21,115 nucleotides of DNA from Acidithiobacillus montserratensis (GCF_018853465.1 NZ_JABBOU010000165.1:1-21115), one strand, 5' to 3'. Counted from the first letter of the stretch, positions 1-7,642 are shown. Numbers and translations are program-made. Notes: generated by a model from the sequence alone, not told the origin.

Positions 1-519
1 CATCAGGCGCACCGCTTCAGGTACATGGGCATCCGCCTGTACCTGGGCACGGACCAGCGCGGCATAACGGGCCAAGGCCGCCTGCTTTGCCGCCATACTC
101 GGTGCTGGTGGTGGGGGAGGCGGAGCCGGAGGAGTGACGGGCGGCGCTGGTGGCACCACCGGCGCGGTTGGCAAAGGTGTTTTGGCCATAAGGGGTTTAG
201 GCGCCGGCGTATGGTGCACGACTGGACGTGGTTGAGGAATAGGCTTGGGCCTTGGAATCGGCCTGGGTTGAACCACGGGTTTGGGCGGCGGCGGCACCGG
301 TATGGGTTTCGGCTTGGGCGGTGCCGGATGCACCATATGAATAGCGATAATTTTCTTCACCACCGGCTTGGGCGGTGGTGGTGCCGAACTGATCCAGAGC
401 AACCCCGCCAGCAGGGCCACTTCCAGCACTGCCCCCACCAGCAGCGCTTTGCCAAAATGTCCCTCGGACTTTTCCGGCCCCCGGGGCGACCAGGAAGAAT
501 TACTTACCATGGTATTCAT
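1..519 (-). CDS. tonB: TonB energy transducer (copy 1), partial at the window edge
   Basis: This protein would span the periplasm and pass proton-motive-force energy from ExbB/ExbD to outer-membrane receptors. The 173 visible residues show a short cytoplasmic start, one membrane helix at about residues 24-43, and then a very long proline-rich region (PKP, PRP and PPP repeats, residues 47-145). A new helical stretch that should open the C-terminal domain begins near residue 148. That C-terminal domain lies outside the window. The start is chosen from the TGAGGA ribosome binding site 6-7 nt before ATG at 519; ATG at 510 is an in-frame alternative. It is the last visible gene of the exbB1-exbD1-receptor operon, separated from the receptor by 112 bp that contain a hairpin. 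The helix carries Glu33 where E. coli TonB has His20. The TonB call is firm from architecture and neighbours. Confidence 0.9.
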   Translation of the reverse strand, partial: MNTMVSNSSWSPRGPEKSEGHFGKALLVGAVLEVALLAGLLWISSAPPPPKPVVKKIIAIHMVHPAPPKPKPIPVPPPPKPVVQPRPIPRPKPIPQPRPVVHHTPAPKPLMAKTPLPTAPVVPPAPPVTPPAPPPPPPAPSMAAKQAALARYAALVRAQVQADAHVPEAVRLM

Positions 520-543
520 ATTCAATCCTCAGCGAATGGCATT

Positions 544-574
544 GCCCGGAAACGTGAAAAACACTATCCCGGGC
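544..574 (-). other. Imperfect intergenic hairpin between receptor 1 and tonB1
   Basis: Outer arms GCCCGG (544-549) and CCGGGC (569-574) flank an inner GTG/CAC stem with an AAAAA loop (554-564). No T-tract follows on the minus strand, so it is not a standard terminator. It may act as a processing or stability element that separates receptor and tonB1 expression levels; that role is inference. Confidence 0.45.
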
Positions 575-631
575 GATGGCTTTCATGAGGATACTGACTC
601 CCTCTCAGGAATCAGCACCCTGTTACATGAC

Positions 632-3034
632 CTAAAAATTAGCCGTCAGGCTGACATAAAAGGTCCGTGGAGCGCCGGGCAAACCAATCAGATCACCCTT
701 GGTATTCGGTCCATAAGTCCCGCCACTGCTGATATACTCATAACTGTTGTAACGATTGCCCAGTACATTGAGCAAATCCACATCCACGCCCACATTCCTG
801 AAATAAGCCATGTGCATGGGAATCTTGCTGTGCAAGGCCAGATTCAACAGGGTGTAGGAGGGCAACTTTGCCGTCGCCGAAGGAGATTTGGTAATACTGT
901 CGTAGAGCGACTGGGGGCCGGTGTACTGCACCCAGATACGCGGCTCCAGTAAAACGCCTGCCACAAAGCTTTTGGCGTAAGCACCAATATTAAAGGTCGC
1001 ATCTGGGACATTGGCTACGGGCAAACCATCATAGCTTTTACCCTTCACTGCATAATTGCTGAAATAGGCCTTCTGGAAAGACATATTGGCAAAAGTGTGC
1101 AGCCAGTAGATCGGATTATCCACAGCATAAATATTGACTCCCTCATAATCCGAGGTACCGAAGGCATTGATCACGTCACCATTCGACTCGGTAATCGGCA
1201 GATACTGGTCAGAGAAACGGGTGAAGTACCAGTTGGCACTGAAGAGGAAGTGATGCAGGTAACCGTCATGGGCCACATGCACCTTGAAACCTGCCTGGTA
1301 GTTCTGTCCTTTTTCCAGAGACAGGGAGCTCGCGGGGAGTGCCTGGAAAGGACCACCACCGCCACCAAATGCCGGCGTCTGATAAGCCTCACTATAACCC
1401 GCAAACAGCGCCAGATGATGAATGGGCCGCCAACTGATATTTACCGAAGGTTCCACCGCGCTCAGACTGCGAGAATCCGCAGGCAACTTGGCCTGGTTTC
1501 CCTTGGGATACAAATTGCTGGATTCTGGAAAGGTTTCCGTAGTGAACGGCGTATAATTCAACTGAAACTGCTCCACCCGCACTCCAGGGGTAATGTCCAC
1601 GGTAGATATGGGATGAATCTTATCCTGGAAAAAGGCGGCAACATCGGTCACGTCCAGAAAATTACTGCGATATTTATCATTCGGCACAAAGCGCGATGCA
1701 TTGTAGGGCGCATATTGGCTGAAAAAGGCATTTTTAGAGTTTTCCCGGGTTTTGATGAAATATCCACCAAAACCCAATGTGTTGTAGGGTAACTTGCTAT
1801 TGAACCAGAGTTTGTCTCCGTAAGTTTCACTATGGGGATCATTGTATTCGTTGGTATTTGGTGCACCCACAGCAAAAGCCGCATAACGATTATGCAAGCG
1901 GTGTCCATAGCGATACCAGATATCATTGTGCAACCAGGTGGCTGAACCAATATCCACATTCAGCTTATTGTAAAACATCCAGGTACTGTTGCTGTCGATT
2001 TTATACGGAGCTGCATTATAAAAGCCGGAGGTTTGCTGGCTATACAATGGTCCAGGTATCGGCTTTCCCGTCTTGTAATCAAAACCGTTAATGGTCGTGC
2101 CCGAAGCCGCCGAAACCGGAATATCGTAAGGCTTGTAAGCCGAGCCTTTGGCGAGATAAGCCCCGAAGCTGTCGTCGCCGGTCCGGAATCTCTTGCGTAT
2201 TTTCAAAAACCAGGCGTAACTATGACTGGGTAAAACCACACCGGAAGGACTGAGCAAGCTGGTGCCCGAGGGTACCCCGATGAAACTGTTGCCACTGCTG
2301 ACACCACCCGCCAGAACCGCAGAGAAACCATCAAAATTTCCCGTCCGCACGTCAAAGTGAATATTTTTGAAATTATCGCTACCATAACTCATACCAATAC
2401 TGGCACCGGGTTTGTTGGTCGGCTGGAGCGGGACGAAATCAATGCCACCACCAATATTGTTATACCATCGGTTTTCCGGGTTACCCGGACCATAGGTCAC
2501 ATGAATACCCTGAATGATAGAAGGTTGATTCACCTGAGGGGACTGCCAAAGCCCGGTAGCCGGATTGTTCATGGGGATGCCGTCGAATGAAATGGCAATA
2601 CTATGTGCCGCCTCGGATCCCTTGGGATTACCCCAGCCTTGTTTAATGCCATCAATACTGATTTGCGCCTTGGCGGCTCCCGTACCGTAGCTGGCCAGCG
2701 TACTCACCCCGGGGGCAAAATTGAGCATCTGGGCGCCACCAGCTCCCGGGCCTGCAGCTTCAATTTCCTTGCGTCCCAGAACCTTAGATGAAATACCCGA
2801 TTTGAAGATATGCTTTTGCTTGGGCAACAACGGCGTGGACTCTGCATAGGCCGATTGAGTCACCGCATTGCTGGAGACTTCACCCACTGCAACAGCACGA
2901 TGATGCCCATGATGACGGGCCCGTGCGCTACGGGTCTGGGCGGTGACACCCGCATGAGCCAGTGGCATCGTCCCCAAAAGGCCGGTCGCGGCCAAGGCAA
3001 GTAATAACGGTTGCTTGCGCGTTTTACAGTACAT
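632..3034 (-). CDS. TonB-dependent outer-membrane receptor 1
   Basis: This is an 800-residue outer-membrane receptor, expected to bind a ligand at the cell surface and import it with energy from TonB. It has a signal peptide (residues 1-28, cleavage after AHA) and a TonB-box-like stretch, AVGEVSSNA, at about 49-57. A plug domain follows at about 75-220 (SIDGIKQGWG, SFDGIPMNNP, NIGGGIDFVP). The rest is a beta-barrel rich in aromatic residues, ending in the usual terminal phenylalanine (SLTANF). A histidine cluster, HHGHH, sits at 41-45 just before the TonB box. The start follows an AGGAG ribosome site. It is the third gene of the operon, 40 bp after exbD1, behind a Pho-box promoter, which suggests a phosphorus-related ligand. 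The ligand itself cannot be read from the sequence. The family call is firm. Confidence 0.93.
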   Translation of the reverse strand: MYCKTRKQPLLLALAATGLLGTMPLAHAGVTAQTRSARARHHGHHRAVAVGEVSSNAVTQSAYAESTPLLPKQKHIFKSGISSKVLGRKEIEAAGPGAGGAQMLNFAPGVSTLASYGTGAAKAQISIDGIKQGWGNPKGSEAAHSIAISFDGIPMNNPATGLWQSPQVNQPSIIQGIHVTYGPGNPENRWYNNIGGGIDFVPLQPTNKPGASIGMSYGSDNFKNIHFDVRTGNFDGFSAVLAGGVSSGNSFIGVPSGTSLLSPSGVVLPSHSYAWFLKIRKRFRTGDDSFGAYLAKGSAYKPYDIPVSAASGTTINGFDYKTGKPIPGPLYSQQTSGFYNAAPYKIDSNSTWMFYNKLNVDIGSATWLHNDIWYRYGHRLHNRYAAFAVGAPNTNEYNDPHSETYGDKLWFNSKLPYNTLGFGGYFIKTRENSKNAFFSQYAPYNASRFVPNDKYRSNFLDVTDVAAFFQDKIHPISTVDITPGVRVEQFQLNYTPFTTETFPESSNLYPKGNQAKLPADSRSLSAVEPSVNISWRPIHHLALFAGYSEAYQTPAFGGGGGPFQALPASSLSLEKGQNYQAGFKVHVAHDGYLHHFLFSANWYFTRFSDQYLPITESNGDVINAFGTSDYEGVNIYAVDNPIYWLHTFANMSFQKAYFSNYAVKGKSYDGLPVANVPDATFNIGAYAKSFVAGVLLEPRIWVQYTGPQSLYDSITKSPSATAKLPSYTLLNLALHSKIPMHMAYFRNVGVDVDLLNVLGNRYNSYEYISSGGTYGPNTKGDLIGLPGAPRTFYVSLTANF

Positions 3035-3074
3035 TTTTTCTTACTCCTGTGTTGATTTAACGGTTTAAATATTT

Positions 3075-3476
3075 CTATTTGCTTGTTTTTGCAGCAATCC
3101 CGATATCACTGACCCCCGCCTTCTGGCAACGGTCCATGACATGGATGAAATCCTGAAAAGGCACGCCCTTGTCGGCGGCGATGGTGATCTGGGTTTTACC
3201 CGGATCGCCATCACTGGCGAGCATTTGCTGCAGGGCGTCCAGATCATAGTGATGGCCCTTCACATTCACGGAACCATCTTTCTGAATATTGATGGTAAAG
3301 TGCGGGCGCGGCAGGCTCTGGGCTTCGCTGGAGGTGGGCAACTGCAGATTCAGCCCCTTGTCGGGGATCATCTGCAGAGTAATCATGATGAAAAATACCA
3401 GCAGGAAGAGCATGATGTCGATCATCGGGATGATTTCGACCCGCCCCTTTTTCTGCTCGAAGTAGCGCCTTTCCAT
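3075..3476 (-). CDS. exbD: ExbD proton-channel subunit (copy 1)
   Basis: This 133-residue inner-membrane protein forms, with ExbB, the proton-driven motor that energises TonB. It has a short cytoplasmic start, one membrane helix (residues 15-37) and a periplasmic domain. The helix contains IIPMIDIMLFLLVFF, and Asp20 matches the essential membrane aspartate of ExbD (Asp25 in E. coli). The periplasmic part keeps the family pattern ending TQITIAADKGVPFQ...GVSDIGIAAK. The start ATG overlaps the exbB1 stop by one base (TAATG), which points to translational coupling and fixed stoichiometry. TolR is a possible alternative, but the adjacent tonB and receptor genes favour ExbD. Confidence 0.92.
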   Translation of the reverse strand: MERRYFEQKKGRVEIIPMIDIMLFLLVFFIMITLQMIPDKGLNLQLPTSSEAQSLPRPHFTINIQKDGSVNVKGHHYDLDALQQMLASDGDPGKTQITIAADKGVPFQDFIHVMDRCQKAGVSDIGIAAKTSK

Positions 3477-4159
3477 TATCCCACCCTCGCCACCGGCACG
3501 GCTTCCGCGTTGGGACGGCCTTCGGCATCAAAAGTCACCACCGGTTGACCATCCATGCGGTTGATGAGCATGGTTTTGACCGAATCCAGTTGCAGCAGAA
3601 TCATGCGCACCTGGTTGTTGAAGGCATTAAAGGTCAGCAGACCGAGCATGGCGATGAACAAACCGGAAGCCGTGGACACCAGCGCATCGGCCACACCCCC
3701 CGTCACCTGCATGGGGGCATGACCGGGTTGGGCCAGAACTGAAAAGGCATGGAACATGCCGATGATGGTGCCGAACAAGCCCAGCAGCGGGGCTAAAGTG
3801 ATAATGGTGTCCAGCAGCCACAGGCGCCGGTCGAGCTTCGGGGCAATGACCAGCACACTTTCTTCCAGTCGGCTGGCCAGAGCTTCGCCCTTGACCTGAC
3901 CACTATGGGCAGCGGCGGTGCGTAACAGGGCGGCCTCGGGCAAATCTCCGGCATCCTCAGCCAGGGTATTCAGGGCTTCCCGATCCAGACGTCCGTGGCG
4001 CCCCAGTTCCTGGACAAACACCAGACCGCGCAGAATCGTGCGCCGCAAATACCAGAAACGATCGACCATGACCGCCAGCTCCACCAGCAGCATCAGACCC
4101 AGAATGTACAAAACCCCGTCCGAATAATTGGCGAGGTGAATGAGATAGGAGAGATTCAT
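3476..4159 (-). CDS. exbB: ExbB proton-channel subunit (copy 1)
   Basis: This 227-residue inner-membrane protein belongs to the MotA/TolQ/ExbB family and forms the proton channel that drives TonB. Three membrane helices are visible at about residues 15-35, 117-141 and 157-178. The second contains LAPLLGLFGTIIGMFHAF and the third VADALVSTASGLFIAMLGLL; both include the threonines typical of the channel. The large cytoplasmic loop between helices 1 and 2 is as expected. It is first in the exbB1-exbD1-receptor-tonB operon, 43 bp downstream of a three-unit Pho-box array. Its ribosome site (AAGGTG) can be hidden in a hairpin on transcripts that start upstream of the Pho promoter. TolQ is excluded by the receptor and TonB neighbours. 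Confidence 0.92.
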   Translation of the reverse strand: MNLSYLIHLANYSDGVLYILGLMLLVELAVMVDRFWYLRRTILRGLVFVQELGRHGRLDREALNTLAEDAGDLPEAALLRTAAAHSGQVKGEALASRLEESVLVIAPKLDRRLWLLDTIITLAPLLGLFGTIIGMFHAFSVLAQPGHAPMQVTGGVADALVSTASGLFIAMLGLLTFNAFNNQVRMILLQLDSVKTMLINRMDGQPVVTFDAEGRPNAEAVPVARVG

Positions 4160-4164
4160 CAGAG

Positions 4165-4189
4165 AGCACCTTGTAACAATGAAGGTGCT
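4165..4189 (-). promoter_or_regulatory. Hairpin covering the exbB1 ribosome binding site
   Basis: AGCACCTT (4165-4172 on the plus strand) and AAGGTGCT (4182-4189) form a perfect 8-bp stem with a 9-nt loop. On the minus-strand RNA the 3' arm holds AAGGTG, the ribosome site of exbB1, which starts at 4159. A transcript from the Pho promoter should begin near 4183 and lose most of the 5' arm. Only read-through RNA would fold fully. The stem is seen; the role is inference. Confidence 0.5.
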
Positions 4190-4234
4190 ACCATAACAAA
4201 GTAATGTGACAGTTTTATGAAGCTTTTATGACAA
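4190..4234 (-). promoter_or_regulatory. Pho-box promoter of the exbB1 operon
   Basis: Reading the minus strand, three 11-bp units lie end to end: TTGTCATAAAA (4234-4224), GCTTCATAAAA (4223-4213) and CTGTCACATTA (4212-4202). These match the CTGTCAT-N4 repeat bound by PhoB in enterobacteria. Exactly 10 bp after the last 7-bp half-site lies a -10-like TATGGT (4195-4190), the spacing of the E. coli phoA promoter. No -35 is apparent, as expected for PhoB activation. Confidence 0.85.
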
Positions 4235-4246
4235 ATTTACATCAAA

Positions 4247-5035
4247 TCAAATTTTTTCCGGCAAATTTAAACGATAACCAAAACCATGGACGGTTTCCAG
4301 CCATTCTCCGGCACCCGCCTCATCCATGATTTTACGCAATCGATGTACCTGGGCGGCGATGGAGTTTTCCTGAATGAATTTTTGACCATCGCTCAGTATA
4401 TGGGATATTTCTTGAGGGCTGAAAGTGCGATCCGGGTGCAGAGCCAGATAATGCAAAAATCGAAACAAACGACGACTCAGGCGAATTTCAGCACCGTTTA
4501 ACCATACCCGACTACTACCCGGATTGATCCAGATATGCGGCTCTTGCCTGACTTCCGTGGATTCCCAATGTTGCGTGTTTTTTAACAGGGCAGCGACTTG
4601 TGCCAGAAAAATGGATTCTGCAACAGTGCTGGACAAATAAGTACTCGCCCCGGCATCCAGCGCCGACATGGCATGTTCCTCGTCATCCTCACCCATAACG
4701 AGTATGGATATGTGTACACAGCCTGGCAAAGCGAGTAATTCATTCAGCCAGGGAGCCATATCTGGTGACCAGTCTTTCATGATCAGTAATCCGGGCTGCC
4801 AGCGTTTGAGGGTGTTGGCAACTTCCACCGCATGGGCCGCAAGGACTTTGACATGTGCACCTGAACGCTGCAAACGCAAAGTCAGCTTGTCAGGAGAAGG
4901 CTCGGAGGCCAGCACCAGTATTCTGGATCCGGAAATAGGATTGACTGCCTCGGCTCTGGCCGCCGTCATTAATAATAAAGCATCACTCAAATGCAAGGCA
5001 TGATGCAGTACCCCACCGATCAGGGTATAAAACAT
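4247..5035 (-). CDS. Atypical OmpR/PhoB-type winged-helix regulator with degenerate receiver
   Basis: This 262-residue DNA-binding protein has an N-terminal extension (1-36), a receiver-like domain (about 37-152) and an OmpR/PhoB winged-helix domain (about 165-258; RLSRRLFRFLHYLALHP and TVHGFGYRLNLPE). The receiver lacks the normal phosphorylation chemistry: the acidic cluster is replaced by LAS (42-44), the invariant lysine by serine (GASTYLSST, 130-138), and the acceptor region reads LLIMKDW with the aspartate shifted by one. It probably works without phosphotransfer, and no kinase is adjacent. The start follows AGGAG with 5-nt spacing. It lies between the symporter terminator and the exbB1 Pho boxes, reading in the same direction, so control of this island is a reasonable but unproven guess. 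Confidence 0.82.
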   Translation of the reverse strand: MFYTLIGGVLHHALHLSDALLLMTAARAEAVNPISGSRILVLASEPSPDKLTLRLQRSGAHVKVLAAHAVEVANTLKRWQPGLLIMKDWSPDMAPWLNELLALPGCVHISILVMGEDDEEHAMSALDAGASTYLSSTVAESIFLAQVAALLKNTQHWESTEVRQEPHIWINPGSSRVWLNGAEIRLSRRLFRFLHYLALHPDRTFSPQEISHILSDGQKFIQENSIAAQVHRLRKIMDEAGAGEWLETVHGFGYRLNLPEKI

Positions 5036-5106
5036 ATTCGCTCCTGATAATTTTAGGTTATCTAATAAATAATTCCAGCATTGCCATTTTCGTAAAACTA
5101 TTTTCT

Positions 5107-5134
5107 AAAAAAAGGCAGGCGTTCTTCGCCTGCC
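5107..5134 (-). terminator. Intrinsic terminator after the phosphate symporter
   Basis: An 8-bp perfect stem, GGCAGGCG (5114-5121) with CGCCTGCC (5127-5134) and a 5-nt loop, is followed on the minus strand by seven T residues (5113-5107). It lies 22 bp after the symporter stop and separates it from the downstream regulator gene. Confidence 0.9.
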
Positions 5135-5155
5135 CGCACTTCAGTCAGCTTGCTT

Positions 5156-6562
5156 TCAGGAAGACATCATTCCTGTTGGTTTGTTTCTGCTTAAAGAGAC
5201 CACCACATCTTCCCCACTGGCTTCCTCGAGAGATTTCCCCGACGGCTCCTTGAGGCAGAAAGCTGTCAGTAATAGCCCCGCCAGAGAGAAAAAGAAGGTG
5301 ATCATCAAAGTGCCATGTAAACCATAATCATGCAGCAATATCGGGAAAACCAGGGCACCCAGAAATGCACCTACCTTTGCCGTTCCAGCAGACAAGCCAT
5401 GTCCGGTAGTGCGTAAATTCACCGGAAACAGTTCGGCAGCCAAAACGAAAGTCGTCGTATTGGGGCCATATTCCGCAAAAAAATAGGAAAGGCCATACAA
5501 AACCAGGAAAACCCCCACGGACTCCGTCAAAACCGGGAATGCGCCAATGAGCAGAAACATCAGCCCCATGACAAAGAAGCCCAGCATCTGCAGCATCTTG
5601 TGTCCCACCCGATCAATCGTGAAAGCGGCAAGAAAATAACCGGGAACGGCAGCAATGGCGAACACCATCAAACTCAAGGCCGTACTGGTCACCACATCCG
5701 CATGGGGAGCAATATGGGCCATGATCATGGGCGTCGAAATTGTGTTCCCGTAATAGGCATAGTCAAACATGAACCAGCCACCCGCTGTACCGAGCAGAGT
5801 CAACCAATAGCGGCTCAATGGCTGCTTCACCAGCTTGTCTTGCACCGTAGCCGTTGCGGTACCCAGACTGAATGAAGCCAATTGCTTGCTGGCCGCCGCC
5901 GCATCCCCCTTGACGCGGGCCAACCAGCGCGGAGATTCGGGAAGCGTTCTGCGGATATAAATGACAGCTGCAGCGGGTAACGCGCCCAGCCCCAACATCA
6001 AACGCCAGGCCAGATCATGGTTCACTCCTGCAGCCAGCAAGGTCAGGGCGACCACCGGGCCCGTCACCAGACCGATGGCCTGGGCGGAAAACACCAGACT
6101 GACCATCCGTCCCCGGGACTTGACGTTGGCATATTCGCTCATCAATACCGCAGACAGAGGATAATCTCCGCCGATGCCCAGCCCCAGAATAACGCGGGCG
6201 ATCAACAGCACCGTCACATCCGGCGCGAAAGCCGACAACAGAGCACCCACTGTCATCAATAAGGCTTCGAGGCCGTAAATGGCTTTACGGCCCAAACGAT
6301 CAGCCAGGGTGCCAAATACATAGGCACCCACAAAGGTGGCAATCAGGGAAATGGAACCAACCAATCCCACTTCAGCAGCACCCAGATGCCATTGGCTTTT
6401 GATGAGCACCAGCGCGATGCCAATGATGAAAAGGTCGTAAGCGGAAGTAAAAAAGCCCATGGCGGATGCAAACATGGCTTTGAGGTGAAACGGACTGAAA
6501 CTGACAGAGTTGAGAGCCTCTGCCACATTGTTTTGGGTTGCAGTGTTTTGCGGTGTTGCCAT
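5156..6562 (-). CDS. PHS-family phosphate:H+ symporter (MFS)
   Basis: This 468-residue inner-membrane transporter has about 12 membrane helices and should import inorganic phosphate with protons. The PHS signature GGDYPLSAVLMSEYAN begins at residue 131, as in the Pho84/PiPT phosphate carriers. MFS motif A (GTLADRLGRK) is at 84-93. Acidic residues known to matter in that family appear in AYDLF (Asp43), GGDYP (Asp133) and WFMFDYAYYGN. The stretch EYGPNTTTFVLAAELFP in the C-terminal half is also typical. The start follows AAGGAG. It is a single-gene unit with a four-unit Pho-box promoter upstream and a strong terminator downstream, which supports phosphate over the aromatic acids carried by related MFS families. 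It is the likely last step of phosphate uptake in this island. Confidence 0.9.
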   Translation of the reverse strand: MATPQNTATQNNVAEALNSVSFSPFHLKAMFASAMGFFTSAYDLFIIGIALVLIKSQWHLGAAEVGLVGSISLIATFVGAYVFGTLADRLGRKAIYGLEALLMTVGALLSAFAPDVTVLLIARVILGLGIGGDYPLSAVLMSEYANVKSRGRMVSLVFSAQAIGLVTGPVVALTLLAAGVNHDLAWRLMLGLGALPAAAVIYIRRTLPESPRWLARVKGDAAAASKQLASFSLGTATATVQDKLVKQPLSRYWLTLLGTAGGWFMFDYAYYGNTISTPMIMAHIAPHADVVTSTALSLMVFAIAAVPGYFLAAFTIDRVGHKMLQMLGFFVMGLMFLLIGAFPVLTESVGVFLVLYGLSYFFAEYGPNTTTFVLAAELFPVNLRTTGHGLSAGTAKVGAFLGALVFPILLHDYGLHGTLMITFFFSLAGLLLTAFCLKEPSGKSLEEASGEDVVVSLSRNKPTGMMSS

Positions 6563-6594
6563 CGTGGTCTCCTTTCTAGTCTGGACCTTACGAT

Positions 6595-6650
6595 AGGCTA
6601 CACCCCGAATATGACGATTTTATGAACTTTTTATGACACTTTTGTGACAG
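6595..6650 (-). promoter_or_regulatory. Four-unit Pho-box promoter of the phosphate symporter
   Basis: On the minus strand four contiguous 11-bp units read CTGTCACAAAA (6650-6640), GTGTCATAAAA (6639-6629), AGTTCATAAAA (6628-6618) and TCGTCATATTC (6617-6607). Ten bp after the last half-site a weak -10-like TAGCCT occupies 6600-6595. The array lies between the lipoprotein stop (6669) and the symporter start (6562), so it serves the symporter. Confidence 0.88.
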
Positions 6651-6668
6651 GCAGACTGCCCGGCAAAA

Positions 6669-7187
6669 TTACTGGAGCGGAATGGTCTCCTGGGCAGGCT
6701 GCTGCGGAGGCGTCGCCACAGCGGGCGTATTCGCCTGGGGAGTGGCCATGCCCACGGGAGCAGTTGCACTGGCAGCCAGGCCCAGATGCTGCGACAGCAG
6801 TTTCTGGAACTGCAAGGACTGAGGCTTATTACCGAAAGTACCAATGCGGATATTCGCCTTGGTAACCTTGGTCGCCATGGAAGTCAGAGTCACCCGAACT
6901 GTATCACCTTCAGCAGTACTTCCTTCCAGCACATAATCTGAAGGAGTCTTACGTATTTCACCATTGTAGCGAATGCCCATGTCGGCAAATGCTGCCTGGG
7001 AGGCCGTACTCACTCGATTCATGGAAGCCGGGTAATAAGCATAAAAATTGGCAACGCCGCCGTTTTCCACATAAGCCACCGCTCCGCCACCAGCGCCGGC
7101 AGCCAAAAGTGCCACGCAACCACCTAGAGGCAAGGTTGCGATTACTGCGGCCAGAGCCACCAGGGAAAGACGTTTTTGATTGACCAT
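6669..7187 (-). CDS. DUF3568-like lipoprotein
   Basis: This is a 172-residue predicted lipoprotein of unknown function. The signal peptide ends in a lipobox, PLGGC, with the lipidated cysteine at residue 24. A glycine/alanine-rich stretch follows (LLAAGAGGGAVAYV). The core has the pattern of small DUF3568-type lipoproteins (YYPASMNRVSTASQAAFADM, VRVTLTSMATKVTKANIRIG, GTFGNK). The C-terminal tail (about 130-172) is rich in proline, alanine and glutamine and is probably disordered. The start at 7187 is preferred over an upstream in-frame ATG at 7220 because GGAGGAG lies 7 nt before it and the lipobox is then correctly placed. It sits between the tRNA terminator and the symporter's Pho boxes. 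No Pho box precedes it, so it need not belong to the phosphate response. Confidence 0.8.
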   Translation of the reverse strand: MVNQKRLSLVALAAVIATLPLGGCVALLAAGAGGGAVAYVENGGVANFYAYYPASMNRVSTASQAAFADMGIRYNGEIRKTPSDYVLEGSTAEGDTVRVTLTSMATKVTKANIRIGTFGNKPQSLQFQKLLSQHLGLAASATAPVGMATPQANTPAVATPPQQPAQETIPLQ

Positions 7188-7220
7188 GTATATGCTCCTC
7201 CAATCGGCCAAAGCAGCCAA

Positions 7221-7247
7221 ATACAGAAAAGCCCGGATGAACCGGGC
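7221..7247 (-). terminator. Terminator of tRNA-Leu
   Basis: A GCCCGG/CCGGGC stem (7231-7236 with 7242-7247, 5-nt loop) is followed on the minus strand by TTTTCTGTAT. It lies 18 bp after the tRNA 3' end. Confidence 0.8.
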
Positions 7248-7265
7248 CTATTTCATTCACAAATT

Positions 7266-7352
7266 TGGTACCGAGAGTCGGACTCGAACCGACACGATGT
7301 CACCACCACCGGATTTTGAGTCCGGCGCGTCTACCAGTTCCGCCATCCCGGC
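7266..7352 (-). tRNA. tRNA-Leu, anticodon CAA
   Basis: This is an 87-nt tRNA that decodes UUG. The anticodon arm reads CCGGA-CTCAAAA-TCCGG, giving anticodon CAA. The long variable arm, GGTGGTGACATCGTG, is the class II type expected of leucine tRNA. The T arm contains GGTTCGAGTCC. The CCA end is encoded (plus-strand TGG at 7266-7268). The acceptor stem pairs through seven positions with two G-U pairs, one of them at the first pair. Confidence 0.95.
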
Positions 7353-7366
7353 AAAATAGCTGTTGT

Positions 7367-7395
7367 ATTGTACCCCTATGTCCCATGACCATCAA
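7367..7395 (-). promoter_or_regulatory. Sigma-70-type promoter of tRNA-Leu
   Basis: On the minus strand TTGATG (7395-7390) and TACAAT (7372-7367) are separated by exactly 17 bp. Transcription should begin near 7360, about 8 nt before the mature tRNA 5' end. Confidence 0.8.
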
Positions 7396-7443
7396 GAGCT
7401 TTACGACCGGACTAGGTGAACCTTGTCGGACAGCACCGCTAAC

Positions 7444-7499
7444 CTGTCACAAAAGCTTCACAAAACTGTCATCATAATGTCACATTCGCCTTGTATATT
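7444..7499 (+). promoter_or_regulatory. Four-unit Pho-box promoter of the receptor2-phoD operon
   Basis: Four contiguous 11-bp units read CTGTCACAAAA (7444-7454), GCTTCACAAAA (7455-7465), CTGTCATCATA (7466-7476) and ATGTCACATTC (7477-7487). The -10-like TATATT (7494-7499) starts exactly 10 bp after the last 7-bp half-site (7477-7483). The predicted start near 7506 leaves a leader of about 137 nt before the receptor start. This is strong evidence for PhoB control. Confidence 0.9.
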
Positions 7500-7642
7500 A
7501 GCCTCACATAACAAAACAACTGAGCGTCAGTCCGCTACTACCGTACAAAATTATTAATTATTTTCCTTCTCTTAGCGAGGGGGAATGATTAGTTTTGTCC
7601 TGTGAATTTTATAGCAATCACTCACGGAAGGGAGCTTACTTC

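Noticed and set aside
25..588. Long plus-strand open frame opposite tonB1
   Set aside because: Its arginine- and tryptophan-rich translation is the antisense of the proline-rich TonB region; there is no ribosome site.
368..952. Plus-strand open frame opposite tonB1 and the end of receptor 1
   Set aside because: It overlaps two well-supported genes on the other strand and has no domain pattern.
7265..7477. Plus-strand open frame across the tRNA-Leu gene
   Set aside because: The start is the antisense of the tRNA, and the frame runs into the Pho-box array.
7595..7642. TTG start 48 bp upstream for receptor 2
   Set aside because: ATG at 7643 has a good ribosome site and gives a normal signal peptide.
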